DNA of 54,920 bases from Verrucomicrobiia bacterium (GTDB lineage Bacteria > Verrucomicrobiota > Verrucomicrobiia > Limisphaerales > UBA8199), in assembly GCA_035946615.1 (NCBI GenBank), contig DASYZB010000108.1:1-54920 (forward strand), in the 5' to 3' direction. The notes beneath the pieces were generated by a model. That model saw only the letters and a list, made by a program, of their open reading frames with translations. It was not told the DNA's origin and ran no database searches. Made by a program: the position numbers and the translations under genes. Below are positions 1 to 8,992 of the stretch, one piece after another. How positions within the stretch are numbered: position 1 is the first letter of the stretch; the number at the start of each line of letters is the position of its first letter.

Positions 1-64
1 TTTCCTTGGCTTTACTGTTCGGCGCATATTGGGTGCGCCGAGCGTGGGGAACAGGGCATTGATT

Positions 65-616
65 ATGATCTTACCAGAACGTATTGCTACTATCGTGGTT
101 TGCTCGTTTGCGGCCCTCATGCTGGCCATTTTGGTGATGTATGGATGCACCTTTTTTGCGTGGAACTTGAGCCCCGCATTTTTGGCGCGCCTCGACACAA
201 TCCTGGAAAAAATGACGTGGGTGAATTTGCTCGTTTGCATCGCCGCAGGGATAATAATCGGGCTAATCACGCACAGGTTTAAATGGTCGTTAAGGACTGC
301 GCCATCGTGGGTTCAAACTCTATGGGCAATTGCTTTCGTGGTCGCGATTACGCTTAATGTTGTGTTGATGTTGAAGGGCAAACCGGTAGCGGTTCGTGTT
401 CAAGATCAAACCGTCGAAATTTCCGTGGATGGAAAATGGCAGGCCGTTAGCGCCTCGATGTTCGAGCAAACCATTCGACGAAATGCAAGGAGGCATCTTG
501 CTGGCATCCTCTTTGGGGTTGTCCTGTGGACGGGCTTCACCGCCGCCGTATCCGCGTATGATCCGAAGCAACCGCTTCCAGGGGGGCAAGAAAGACCGCC
601 AGTTGCTCCAGCGTGA
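65..616 (+). CDS. hypothetical four-helix membrane protein (possibly 5' incomplete)
   Basis: I do not recognise a family. Starting at the ATG at 65 the product is 183 residues. Three hydrophobic stretches lie near the N-terminus (residues about 5-30, 45-67 and 80-105). A soluble stretch of about 40 residues follows, containing the strand-like segment VAVRVQDQTVEISVDGKWQ, and then a fourth hydrophobic segment near residues 142-162. The C-terminus is proline-rich. The reading frame stays open upstream to the left edge of the window, so the true start may be earlier (a TTG at 29, or beyond the edge). The hydrophobic pattern is typical of an inner-membrane protein. No enzymatic motif is visible. 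Confidence 0.55.
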   Translation: MILPERIATIVVCSFAALMLAILVMYGCTFFAWNLSPAFLARLDTILEKMTWVNLLVCIAAGIIIGLITHRFKWSLRTAPSWVQTLWAIAFVVAITLNVVLMLKGKPVAVRVQDQTVEISVDGKWQAVSASMFEQTIRRNARRHLAGILFGVVLWTGFTAAVSAYDPKQPLPGGQERPPVAPA

Positions 617-984
617 TAAAAGCCGTCATCGTCAGCGGTGCGAGCGCTCCGCCAAAGTTGAAATGTTCGTTATTGAAAATTGAAATTGAAAGGAAATTGC
701 TTTTTGGCACGCGAATTGTTTTGTACGCTGCGCGGGGTGAGGGAGAATTGGTTTTTCTGTGTCCGGGCGCATTTTCGAGCATTTTCCGCCACTGGTGAGG
801 AAACCATAAAGCCAACCGGCGGCAGTTGTCAAGGCAGAAGCGCACTTTAGCGTCTGAAGCGGCTCCGAAAGCGGGTGGAATTGGGGTGGCAGGACGGCAG
901 GAGCGTGGTTGAGCGGCCAGAGGGCCCAAAAAGTGCCTGACGCAACGACACCGATTCGGAGGCTGGTGTTTCGGCAAACCCAGT
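617..984. other. non-coding stretch, no feature seen
   Basis: This stretch lies between the first gene and the transposase remnant. The only ORFs are short and lack a convincing ribosome site or recognisable protein. I see no hairpin with a T-tract and no obvious promoter. Confidence 0.4.
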
Positions 985-1496
985 TCAGTCGGTCAGGACA
1001 TTTTCGTAATCGGGCGTCGGGTCCACGTCTAGGCAGGCCTCATAGGTCCAGGGGCCTGCGGACGCCGCCGGCGGAGGGCGAGCCGGCGGGTCGTGCCAAA
1101 CGCCCAGGTGACGCAGGATTCTCTCGACGACGCGGGGGTCGTCAATGACGCACAGCACTCGCATTTCATGCTGGCAGACCGGACAACGGAGCGGATCGAC
1201 ATGCCAGACGCGCAGGATCAGGTCGCGCCACTTTTTGGAGGGCAGCTTCAAAGGCGGGGGCGGGGACAAGCCGGGCCGGCGCGCCACTGACGCGGCAGCC
1301 ACCCCGCGGTGGCGGATGCCGCGCATCTTATTGCTGTACCAGCCGTAGTAGCGGACCAGTTGCACGCCTTTGTCGGGAATATGCTGCGTAATGGCCGCCA
1401 AGAAGTCGGTGGCGCTGAAGACTCGAAGTTGCGGTTGATCTTGGCGTTGAGCCGGGAGCGGTAGATGACGGTGTCGGTGGGGGATTCCAGTGTCGT
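985..1496 (-). pseudogene. remnant of an IS91/IS801-type transposase, frameshifted and 5'-truncated
   Basis: The open part (985-1401) reads as the C-terminal end of the Y2 (IS91-like) transposase family. It has the hallmark AAITQHIPDKG, then VRYYGWYSNKMRG, and a zinc-finger-like CPVCQHEMR followed by ERILRHLGVW. Upstream on the same strand, in another frame, the sequence continues with the family's TVIYRSRLNAKINRNFE. A single missing base near 1422, between the codons for NFE and the expected V-F, breaks the frame. A stop lies just upstream of the conserved stretch, near 1497-1499. The catalytic tyrosine region and the N-terminal zinc finger are absent. It is a dead fragment of a rolling-circle transposon. 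The family call rests on remembered consensus, not on a search. Confidence 0.7.
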
Positions 1497-1648
1497 CTAA
1501 ACGGCACAGGTTTTTAGTGATGAAAAGTGCTACGCGACCCCGATATTACCGGCTCCGGCGCATCAGGTTCAGGCGCGAAGTCCGCTGGAAGCCGAAACCC
1601 GAAGCTAGCTTTTTTAAAGGCGCCTGGGCACACTCTTGAAACCCGCTC

Positions 1649-3079
1649 ATGCTGCAAACATTCGAAACCACAAAGGTCCGCAATTGGTTGGCCGGCGCAT
1701 TGGTTCTTGTGCTGGCCACTGCGCAACCCACCCTTTCTGCCACTTCGCCCGCCTCGGGCTCAACCAACTACGTCAGCGGTGCCCTCATCCTGCTCAATGA
1801 TAATGGCGCGTGGTCCTGGTTTATGGATAAACGCGCGATTGTGGACCGTGGCCGCCTGCTGGTCGGTTCAGTGCGCGCCAACGGCAGTTTCACAAATTCG
1901 GATGCCGCCGGCTGGGGCAACGTTGAACTCTCCGTGCTGAGTCTCAAGAGCCGCACCGTTCAGCACGTCCTGCTTCATGAGCACCTCGAACAGGACGATC
2001 ACGCTGCGCCGGGTTTGCTTGTCCTGCCGGACGGACGTTACCTGGCCGCTTATTCCAGGCACAACCAGGAACCGCGCTTCTGGTTCCGCATTTCCACGCG
2101 CCTGGGTGCCCCCAATGCTTGGGACCCCGAAGTCGAAATGACCACCCCCGGCGTTAAGGGCAATTGGCGCGGCGACAACTTCACCTACTGCAATCCCATG
2201 CTCTTGAGCGCCGAGGCGAACCGTATTTACCTTTTCCACCGCGGTGTCTCCGAAGACCCCAACTACCTCTTCAGCAATGACGGCGGACGCAGTTGGACTT
2301 ACGGAGGAAAGCTCTTTGATGGGCGCCACGGCTACAGTCCCTATACCAAATACGCCTGCAACGGGCGCGACACCATCCACTTCGTCGCCACCGAGGACCA
2401 CCCGCGCAATTTTGACAATAGCCTCTATCACGGGTTCATCCGCAGCGGAAAAATCTATCGCACCGACGGCTCCTTTGTCGCCGTGCTCTCGACTTCCACC
2501 AATACACTTGTCCATCCGTGGGACCTGACGCGCCTCTATCAGGGCGGTCCCTCGAATGTCGCCTGGATGTGCGACATCGAACTGGACAAGCACCAGCGCC
2601 CTATCGTGCTCTTCACGGTGCAGGTGGACGGGGCCGGCCTGCCTCCGGGCCGGGGCGGTATGGACCATCGCTTCCACTACGGGCGCTGGGACGGCGCCCG
2701 TTGGCGCGAATCTCAAATCGCGTTCGCGGGCAAACGCCTTTACGCGGGCGAGGACGATTACACCGGCCTGGGCTCAATCGACCCCCAAAATACCAGCACC
2801 CTCTGCATCTCCACAGACGCCGACCCGCGCACCGGAGAACCGCTCATCAGCCGGGCCGATGGATTGCGCCATCACGAGCTGTTCCTCGGCAAAACTCCTG
2901 ATGGCGGCCAATCCTGGGCCTGGACTCCCATCACCGCCAATTCCACAATGGATAACCTCCGGCCACTCCTGCCCTCGTGGAAAGACGCCCGCCTTTTGGT
3001 AGTCTGGATGCGGGGCGCTTACCTTGCCAATCGCGGCCAATGGACCACCAAAGTCGTCGCTACCCTCCTCTCGCCATAG
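1649..3079 (+). CDS. secreted BNR-4 repeat-containing protein (sialidase-like beta-propeller)
   Basis: The product is 476 residues. A signal peptide is visible: a hydrophobic core around residues 13-28 (LAGALVLVLATAQPTLSA), with cleavage likely near residue 31. The mature part carries repeated Asp-box-like motifs such as SNDGGRSWTYGGKL near residue 208 and TPDGGQSWAWTPI near 416. Aromatic-rich strands as in BNR_4 family proteins lie between them. Verrucomicrobia and Bacteroidetes often secrete such proteins next to polysaccharide-degrading enzymes, so a role in binding or cleaving plant or algal glycans is plausible. The substrate cannot be told from sequence. A perfect 20-bp palindrome lies 27 bp downstream of the stop. 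Confidence 0.75.
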   Translation: MLQTFETTKVRNWLAGALVLVLATAQPTLSATSPASGSTNYVSGALILLNDNGAWSWFMDKRAIVDRGRLLVGSVRANGSFTNSDAAGWGNVELSVLSLKSRTVQHVLLHEHLEQDDHAAPGLLVLPDGRYLAAYSRHNQEPRFWFRISTRLGAPNAWDPEVEMTTPGVKGNWRGDNFTYCNPMLLSAEANRIYLFHRGVSEDPNYLFSNDGGRSWTYGGKLFDGRHGYSPYTKYACNGRDTIHFVATEDHPRNFDNSLYHGFIRSGKIYRTDGSFVAVLSTSTNTLVHPWDLTRLYQGGPSNVAWMCDIELDKHQRPIVLFTVQVDGAGLPPGRGGMDHRFHYGRWDGARWRESQIAFAGKRLYAGEDDYTGLGSIDPQNTSTLCISTDADPRTGEPLISRADGLRHHELFLGKTPDGGQSWAWTPITANSTMDNLRPLLPSWKDARLLVVWMRGAYLANRGQWTTKVVATLLSP

Positions 3080-3106
3080 CGACGTTTAGCAATCGCAACC
3101 GATCGC

Positions 3107-3126
3107 AACCGCTCCCGGGAGCGGTT
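3107..3126. repeat. perfect 20-bp palindrome downstream of the BNR gene
   Basis: AACCGCTCCC is followed directly by its reverse complement GGGAGCGGTT. It could act as a hairpin that protects or ends the BNR transcript. No T-tract follows, so it is not a classic intrinsic terminator. Confidence 0.4.
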
Positions 3127-3305
3127 GACACTCGTCACGCGAAAAGCATTACTTACCGAAAGTTGCCGGCTTAAAACAGGCTGCAACAGTCCTGCGCATT
3201 TGCAATCCCGGCTTCGCTCGGCCATGTTGGGAGGGGCGGGGGCCACCGGATTCTCCCCAAACCGGCTTTGAGCGCGGCCCGCTCCGAACGAACATTGTTG
3301 CACGC

Positions 3306-4697
3306 ATGCATATTCTTGAATGGCTCTACGTGATTGTGGCGGTCGTGCTGCTCTTCGGCGCATCCGTGTTTGTGCATGAATTTGGCCATTTCTGGGTCGC
3401 CCGCCGCCGCGGCCTGAAAGTCGAGGGCTTTTCCATCGGCTTCGGCCCCAAGCTCTTTGGCTGGAGACGCGATGGAGTCAATTATGCCTGGCGGCTCATC
3501 CCCGCAGGGGGATTTGTCGAACTGCCCCAAATGCTTACTTCGGAAATGATCGAGGGCAAAAGCGAGACAAGCGAAAAACTTCCCAACGTTTCGCCCTGGT
3601 CAAAAATCGTGGTCGCTTTGGCAGGACCGGTGATGAATGGAGTTTTTGCCTTTGTGCTGGCAACGGCGATTTATTTTGTGGGACTTCCCGTGCGCGTTAA
3701 TCCCGCCATCATCGGCGGTGTCGAAGCTGGGTCACCCGAAGCGCGGCTGGGTATTCGTCCCGGTGATCGCATTGTCGCGGTGAATGGGAAAGCGGTGACC
3801 TCGTGGGAAGATGCGCAAATGACGGCGGCGATGGCGCCGACCAATGTCCTTCCGGTGACTATCGAACGCCATGGTGTGCGGACCACGTATCTGCTGACGG
3901 CGAAAATGAATCCCGAGCTGGACCTTAAAATCCTGAATCTGGAGCCAAGCGACCATCCCGTCATCGACGAGGTCATGGCCGGCAGCGCGGCCCAAGAAGC
4001 GGGATTGAAAAAGGGCGATGAAATCATTTCGTTTGCCGGGGTGCCTGTGCTGGGCCAGCAGCAATTGGTCAACCTGATTCAAAAACACCCAGGCCAGCCC
4101 ACTCTTATCGAGATCAGGCGGGGGAAGCGGCGCCTGTCCATCACCGTGACGCCCAGGCTTAACTCGGAGAAAAAAGCCGGTATGCTGGGCATCCTGATCG
4201 GCCCAAACGCCCTCAGCGTTTATGACGTGCAAAAACCCGGACCGCCCCCCTGGCGGCTTGTGGCGCAGGTTTGTGGGCAGACCTTCGATACCATTGGCGC
4301 CCTGTTCCATTCCCGGCAGACGGGTGTTGGGGTCAAGGACCTCAGCGGGCCGCCCGGCATCCTGGCCATGCTCGCTATCGAATTAAAAACCGATTACCGC
4401 CTGGCCTTGAAGTTCATGGTCTTGCTCAATATCAGCCTGGCGATACTCAATCTCCTGCCTTTGCCCGTGCTCGATGGAGGCCATATCGCCATGGCCATGC
4501 TCGAAAAGCTTCGCGGACGGCCTTTAAGCCCTCAGATTCAACAATACGCCACCACCGTTTTTGCCGCGCTCCTGATTTCTTTCATGCTCTACGTTTCTTA
4601 CAATGACATCGTCCGGCGCTTTTCTCTGTTTAAATCGATGTTGGACCAGCAAGTGCAGGTTGAATCCGGCGGAACCTCAAACGCGCCGCCTCAATAA
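3306..4697 (+). CDS. rseP: site-2 zinc metalloprotease RseP (M50B), two PDZ domains
   Basis: The product is 463 residues, close to the family's usual 430-460. The zinc-binding HEFGH lies at residues 24-28 inside the first transmembrane helix, and the second active-site motif NLLPLPVLDGGH lies near residue 380. Two PDZ domains sit between, the first around residues 130-205 (GIRPGDRIVAVNGKAV) and the second around 210-285 (GLKKGDEIISFAGVPV). RseP cuts transmembrane anti-sigma factors and remnant signal peptides within the inner membrane. The gene stands alone here rather than in a dxr-bamA cluster and is convergent with the ClpX-like gene. All catalytic residues are present. Confidence 0.93.
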   Translation: MHILEWLYVIVAVVLLFGASVFVHEFGHFWVARRRGLKVEGFSIGFGPKLFGWRRDGVNYAWRLIPAGGFVELPQMLTSEMIEGKSETSEKLPNVSPWSKIVVALAGPVMNGVFAFVLATAIYFVGLPVRVNPAIIGGVEAGSPEARLGIRPGDRIVAVNGKAVTSWEDAQMTAAMAPTNVLPVTIERHGVRTTYLLTAKMNPELDLKILNLEPSDHPVIDEVMAGSAAQEAGLKKGDEIISFAGVPVLGQQQLVNLIQKHPGQPTLIEIRRGKRRLSITVTPRLNSEKKAGMLGILIGPNALSVYDVQKPGPPPWRLVAQVCGQTFDTIGALFHSRQTGVGVKDLSGPPGILAMLAIELKTDYRLALKFMVLLNISLAILNLLPLPVLDGGHIAMAMLEKLRGRPLSPQIQQYATTVFAALLISFMLYVSYNDIVRRFSLFKSMLDQQVQVESGGTSNAPPQ

Positions 4698-4835
4698 GAG
4701 GCTATTTTTAAAGCAGGCTCTTAACTGTTGTCGCTGGGTTAATACCCCGATTGAGTCCCTCATCCGTTAGTGGAGGATTTGTTGAATTTCCTCTCCCGCA
4801 AAGCCGAGCTCGAAGGCGTCTAACAAACAAGCATC

Positions 4836-6446
4836 TCAGCGGCTCTCGGGTTGGCTCTCGGATGGCTTTTCCGGGGCCGGTTTGTCCGGCTCGCCACGGT
4901 AGCTGGCCACCACCCACTCGCTGAGTACCTTGTCCGGGTTGCCCACGGCGTCGGTGTCCAGGACGAACTCTTGTTTGCCGGAGTTTTGGGCCAGGAGCTT
5001 GAGGCCGAAGTGAAAATCTTTGAAGCGCCGGGCGCACAGGTCGCGAACGGATTGGCCTTTATCGAGCGCCTCCTGGACCAACAGGTCAGCCGCTGCGCTG
5101 GTGAAAGTGATCTTCATCCCATGATTCTCCTGGAACCGGCGCGCAAACTCCTCGACCAGTTGTTTGGCGACAATCCGTTCCTCCTGGCGCGGGTCGGACA
5201 GAATCTTGGCCAATTCGGCGGCTGGATTATCGACCAGTTCACGAGTAACAACGAAGCGCTTTACCTTCGAGGAAGGCAGCTCGAACTTGATGTCGCGAAA
5301 GGTGCGCTCGCAGACCGTCATCAACCCCCGCGCGCCGGTCTGTTCGCCCTGGGCCCGCTCGGCTATCCGGCGCAGCCCTTCATCGGAGAAGAGCACTTCA
5401 ATGCCGTAGGCGGCGAAATCCTGTTCATATTGGCGGATAATGCTGCCTTCGGAATTCTTCAGGATCAGAAACAGGTCCTCGACATTCAGCGACTGGCAGA
5501 CCACCCGCACAGGCAGCCTCCCAATAAACTCCGGCTCAAAGCCGAACTCGATGAAGTCACGGGTCTGCGATTGAGCCAGCACCTCGGCGGCGTTGTCCGG
5601 CGGGCGCTCTTTGGCCGCGAAGCCGATTGTCGCCTGGCGCAGGCGGTGGTGGACGATCTTCTCAAGACCCCCGAATGCGCCGCTGACGATAAAAAGGATA
5701 TGTTTGGTGTTGATGGTCGCAGGGGGCTTCTTCCCGCGTTGGGTGAAGTCCATCATGGCCTGGATTTGTCCGGCGATGTCATTGGGCGACCGGGCGGGCA
5801 CCTCGGTTTCTTCCATCAACTTGAGCAGGTTGGTCTGAACACCCCGGCCACTGACGTCTCGGCCACCCGCGTTGCTTGCGGCGGCGATTTTGTCGATCTC
5901 GTCAATGTAAATAATCCCATACTGGGCGCGGGCCGCATCCCCCTCCGCCAGGCGCACCAGGTCCCGGACCATATCTTCGACATCCCCTCCGACGTAGCCC
6001 GTTTCGGAGAACTTGGTCGCGTCCGCTTTCACGAAGGGCACTCCGATCAGGTCGGCTGCATTGCGGATGAGGAATGTTTTGCCCACACCGGTAGGGCCGA
6101 TGAGAATGATGTTTTGCTTGGCATAATTGGGCGACTCTTTGCCTTCCAGCGCCAAGCGGACATGGTGGTAATGGTCGCAGAGCGCGACGCTCAACACCTT
6201 TTTTGCCTCATCCTGTTTGATGACAAAACGGTCCAGATAGGTTTTGATCTCCCTTGGCTTGTAGTTGAATTCGAATTGGTCCGCCTTGTGCTCCTTGTCG
6301 CCGGTCCCGGTGTCATTTGGGCCGTCGGTTGCAGCTTCCGGGGTTGGCATCGCCCTCGCCGCCTGGAGATGCTGGCGGACAAATTCCGATAGCTGCCGCT
6401 GAAACTCTTCCGGGGAAGGCGGCCCGCTCAATGGTGGCTTATTCAT
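4836..6446 (-). CDS. ClpX-like AAA+ unfoldase lacking the zinc-binding domain
   Basis: I chose the ATG at 6446 (536 residues). The frame is open further upstream, but that extension looks non-coding. Walker A is GPTGVGKT (residues 117-124), the pore loop is TGYVGG (about 149-154), Walker B is IIYIDEID (about 178-185), an IGF tripeptide lies at 274-276, EFIGRLPV near 307, and a sensor-2 type GARG near 371. The IGF tripeptide is the loop by which ClpX docks on ClpP, so partnership with ClpP is likely. Unlike canonical ClpX (about 420 residues), it has no N-terminal Cys4 zinc domain. It also has about 110 extra C-terminal residues that look like a second small AAA-type C-domain. It is probably a second, specialised unfoldase rather than the housekeeping ClpX. 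Confidence 0.85.
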   Translation of the reverse strand: MNKPPLSGPPSPEEFQRQLSEFVRQHLQAARAMPTPEAATDGPNDTGTGDKEHKADQFEFNYKPREIKTYLDRFVIKQDEAKKVLSVALCDHYHHVRLALEGKESPNYAKQNIILIGPTGVGKTFLIRNAADLIGVPFVKADATKFSETGYVGGDVEDMVRDLVRLAEGDAARAQYGIIYIDEIDKIAAASNAGGRDVSGRGVQTNLLKLMEETEVPARSPNDIAGQIQAMMDFTQRGKKPPATINTKHILFIVSGAFGGLEKIVHHRLRQATIGFAAKERPPDNAAEVLAQSQTRDFIEFGFEPEFIGRLPVRVVCQSLNVEDLFLILKNSEGSIIRQYEQDFAAYGIEVLFSDEGLRRIAERAQGEQTGARGLMTVCERTFRDIKFELPSSKVKRFVVTRELVDNPAAELAKILSDPRQEERIVAKQLVEEFARRFQENHGMKITFTSAAADLLVQEALDKGQSVRDLCARRFKDFHFGLKLLAQNSGKQEFVLDTDAVGNPDKVLSEWVVASYRGEPDKPAPEKPSESQPESR

Positions 6447-6553
6447 AAAAAGTAACTTTTGGCCCTGAGGAACCAGCCCTCCGAGGGCGTTGCACTCTGC
6501 TCGCGCGGCCAATCGCCTTGCCACCTTACCCCATTTGTGCCATAAGACCAACC

Positions 6554-7201
6554 ATGCCCGAGGAAATTCCAACACCAAATCGCGAACGGTTTGAGGCGGC
6601 TTTGCACCGGTTCGATGAGGAAAACAGCCGCGACCCCAACATCGAGCGGGCGGGAGGGGCAGGGCATCCCCGGGAGTTGCTCTATGCGCGGCGGCTAAGC
6701 CAGTGGGTGCTGCGGTTGTGCCCCCAGGCCTCCGAGGCGCTCCGGTTAGCGGCTCGCTGCCAGCACTTGTGCCGCTGGACCATTCCGCGTGAGACCTATC
6801 CGATGACGCGCCGGGGCTATCTCCAATGGCGCGAGGCACTCAAAAAATTCCATGCTCTCGAGGCCGGCAAAATCCTCAAGGAACTCGGCTACCCTGAGGA
6901 GCTTATCGAGCGCGTTCAATCTCTGAATTTGAAGCGGGGCTTCCCACGCGATGCCGAGGGAAGGGTGCTCGAAGACGCCCTTTGCCTGGTCTTCATGGAG
7001 TATCAATTCGGGGAATTGGCCCAAAAGACCAGCCGGGACAAGATGATCAATGCGCTTCAGAAGGCCTGGAAAAAAATGACCCCCGCCGGCCAGGCCCAGG
7101 CGCTGGCGCTCTCTTATACTCCGCAGGAAAAGGACTTGCTCGATGAGGCTCTCTCAAAAGGCCCGTCAACAAAAGAAAGCGGCGACCCGCCTGAAGGCTG
7201 A
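6554..7201 (+). CDS. DUF4202 family protein
   Basis: The product is 215 residues from the ATG at 6554 (MPEEIPTP). It matches the DUF4202 pattern: [10 protein letters not shown] near the N-terminus, then [15 protein letters not shown], the conserved [18 protein letters not shown], and near the C-terminus a helix with [18 protein letters not shown]. The protein is all-helical and cytoplasmic, with conserved His and Arg residues reminiscent of an HD-like fold. The function is not established. The gene is divergent from the ClpX-like gene, with about 107 bp between start codons, so the two may share a promoter region. Confidence 0.8.
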   Translation: MPEEIPTPNRERFEAALHRFDEENSRDPNIERAGGAGHPRELLYARRLSQWVLRLCPQASEALRLAARCQHLCRWTIPRETYPMTRRGYLQWREALKKFHALEAGKILKELGYPEELIERVQSLNLKRGFPRDAEGRVLEDALCLVFMEYQFGELAQKTSRDKMINALQKAWKKMTPAGQAQALALSYTPQEKDLLDEALSKGPSTKESGDPPEG

Positions 7202-7267
7202 ATCGCCGCTCAATGTTGTAATCAGCCTGCGCCCACCTCAGTTCAGGCGAAGGCTTCAGCAGCATTC

Positions 7268-8104
7268 TTAACGGCCTGTAGGCTGCACTTGGCTTGCGCC
7301 ACCCTGGAACCAGGCCTGCTTCCCGTAATGTTGGTAAATCTGAGAAGCGTACGCGGGGTCCGCAAAATTCGGCCAGCTACTGTTGGTGAAGTGCGGCGCC
7401 GAGGCAAGCTGTTGCTGGTTCAAGTTCGACACCAGCGTTTTTTGATTCGATGCCAAGGTCAACGCGTCGGGCGGCAGAGCGTAAAGGTTGCTGTCCAGGT
7501 TCAATCGCGACGCAGGGGCCAGAATGACGAACAAAATGCGCCCGGCAGGCAGGTCCACAATCTCTGTGCTAACCTTGCCGAGCGGCGTATTATTGACGTC
7601 TTTGACTTGAGTGCCGCTGAGCTGTGTCAACCGGTGCACGTTATGGAAAGACCCTTGGTTGACCGGCGCGCTGCCCTGCCACCAGGCCGGTTGGCCGTAG
7701 TATTGACAGACCTGGGCTACAAAACTCGCCTGACCCATTTGGTTGGGTTGGGCAATCGTGCTGGTAAACTGCGGTGCGGCATCGAGTTTCGCCTTCGTCT
7801 CGTTTACCATGAGCGACGGCCCAGTCGTTTGGGTGAATACTCCCGGCGCAACGGCTATTTTACCGTTCGATGCGCCTACGACGGCGTATAGAATATGACC
7901 AGATTCGAGATCAACTACCATCTCATCAAGCGTCCCGATTTTCTGATTGTCCGAACTCATGACCTGTTTGCCAATAATCTGATGGGCGCGCTGCGCCTGT
8001 GTTAGCGAGGTATCTTGCTGCTGCCCTATAACAGGGGTGGCGAACATCCCCAGCGCCAAAGCGGCAAGCGTCGGCCAAATTGTGAATTTTGATTTGATTT
8101 TCAT
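7268..8104 (-). CDS. secreted protein with two PRC-barrel domains
   Basis: The start at 8104 is set by an adjacent GAGGAG ribosome site and a signal peptide (MKIKSKFTIWPTLAALALGMFATPVIG). The 278-residue product has two PRC-barrel-like units. One is near residues 30-90 (IIGKQVMSSDNQKIGTLDEM, then DLESGHILYAVVG). The other is near 160-225 (LSGTQVKDVNNTPLGKVSTE, then DLPAGRILFVILA). Each unit is followed by a similar 'FANPAYASQIYQHYGKQAWFQG'-type tail, so the protein is an internal duplication. PRC-barrels mediate protein or surface interactions. In many soil bacteria such periplasmic versions accompany BON-domain proteins in stress or desiccation loci, as here. The specific function is unknown. 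Confidence 0.75.
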   Translation of the reverse strand: MKIKSKFTIWPTLAALALGMFATPVIGQQQDTSLTQAQRAHQIIGKQVMSSDNQKIGTLDEMVVDLESGHILYAVVGASNGKIAVAPGVFTQTTGPSLMVNETKAKLDAAPQFTSTIAQPNQMGQASFVAQVCQYYGQPAWWQGSAPVNQGSFHNVHRLTQLSGTQVKDVNNTPLGKVSTEIVDLPAGRILFVILAPASRLNLDSNLYALPPDALTLASNQKTLVSNLNQQQLASAPHFTNSSWPNFADPAYASQIYQHYGKQAWFQGGASQVQPTGR

Positions 8105-8177
8105 AACTACTCCTCTTTCGTTAGGGAAAATATCGGATGTAACTCCGGCGTGTGCCACTGGGGTTTAGACCCAAGAC

Positions 8178-8609
8178 CTACCTCAGGTCCACGCCGATGT
8201 GGTCTTCGACTCGGCTGACGCCAGGCACACTAGAGACGATTTGCACGATTTCGTCACGCTCATGTTCGGCGGCCACCTTGCCTCGCAACGTCACAACTCC
8301 CCCATCGACGGTTGCTTCGACCCGTCTCGATGCCCCTGCCAGGTCAGGGTCGCTTTTCAACCCAATGCTGATCGACCGGGCAATGGCGATGTCTGCGGTT
8401 TCAAGCGGTACGGGTTCGTTGTCATCCCGACGAGCGCGAACGGCAAGCGGTGCTGCAGGACCGGGATAGACACGGACCACGTCGCTTTGAGAGGTGGGCG
8501 TGGGGACAGTGACTGCTGGTGTGTAATACACAAGGGCCGGCTTGTGGCTGCTGACGCAACCGGTCATTAGCGACGCCACGACAAGGGCAGCTAAGCGAGA
8601 GATTTTCAC
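8178..8609 (-). CDS. BON-domain lipoprotein
   Basis: The product is 143 residues. The N-terminus is a lipoprotein signal with lipobox LMTGC (cysteine near residue 18). The C-terminal 75 residues form a BON domain: DIAIARSISIGLKSDPDLAG, then VEATVDGGVVTLRGKV, then VSSVPGVSRVEDHIGV. BON domains occur in OsmY-like proteins and are thought to bind phospholipid or peptidoglycan surfaces. It lies about 70 bp upstream of the PRC-barrel gene on the same strand, probably in one transcription unit with it and the DUF3309 gene. An envelope-stress role is inferred from OsmY. Confidence 0.8.
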   Translation of the reverse strand: MKISRLAALVVASLMTGCVSSHKPALVYYTPAVTVPTPTSQSDVVRVYPGPAAPLAVRARRDDNEPVPLETADIAIARSISIGLKSDPDLAGASRRVEATVDGGVVTLRGKVAAEHERDEIVQIVSSVPGVSRVEDHIGVDLR

Positions 8610-8706
8610 ATCACGCGATGCTTAGGGAATAAATTGATTGAACCAAAATGAGAAAGGCGGCGAGGGACAATCTCGCCGGTCGTGAAGACTTGGCGCGCAG
8701 GGGCAG

Positions 8707-8865
8707 TTAGATTCGCCCGAGCAAGACCAGGACAATGATGATGACCAGGATCAGCCCGACAGTGCCGCCTGGAGCATAACCCCAGGAGTTGCTGTAACCC
8801 CACGTGGGCAGCACACCGATCAATGCAAGCACCAGCAGAATGATGAGAAGTGTTCCAAGGCTCAT
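8707..8865 (-). CDS. DUF3309 small membrane protein (52 residues)
   Basis: This short gene has a strong ribosome site (GGAGGA, 7 bp before the ATG at 8865). The peptide begins MSLGTLLIILLVLALIGVLP, continues with TWGYSNSWGYAPGG and ends in a second hydrophobic run closing with LLGRI. Two transmembrane helices joined by the W-Y-S-x-x-W-G-Y-x-P-x-G loop are the pattern of DUF3309. The family is common in soil bacteria, often close to BON-domain and general-stress genes. Its function is unknown. Confidence 0.8.
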   Translation of the reverse strand: MSLGTLLIILLVLALIGVLPTWGYSNSWGYAPGGTVGLILVIIIVLVLLGRI

Positions 8866-8992
8866 ATCTTTTCCTCCGTTCAACCGCTATTTGTTTCCAT
8901 TGAGGTCCCGGTTTGCAAACCGCCGACCTCACCGGCAGTATAGATGAGCCACTCCAGATTACCATAGGGTCAAACCCCTTAAAACTCTTCCT

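Noticed and set aside
1868-2716. 282-residue minus-strand frame inside the BNR gene
   Set aside because: It is antisense to a gene with a signal peptide and repeated Asp-box motifs, with no ribosome site.
4851-6392. 513-residue open frame on the plus strand opposite the ClpX-like gene
   Set aside because: It is the antisense shadow of a strongly conserved AAA+ gene. Its translation has no domain logic and the motifs lie on the other strand.
7178-7210. 8-bp inverted repeat at the end of the DUF4202 gene as a terminator
   Set aside because: The stem is short, the loop is 17 bases and no T-tract follows. It may be chance.
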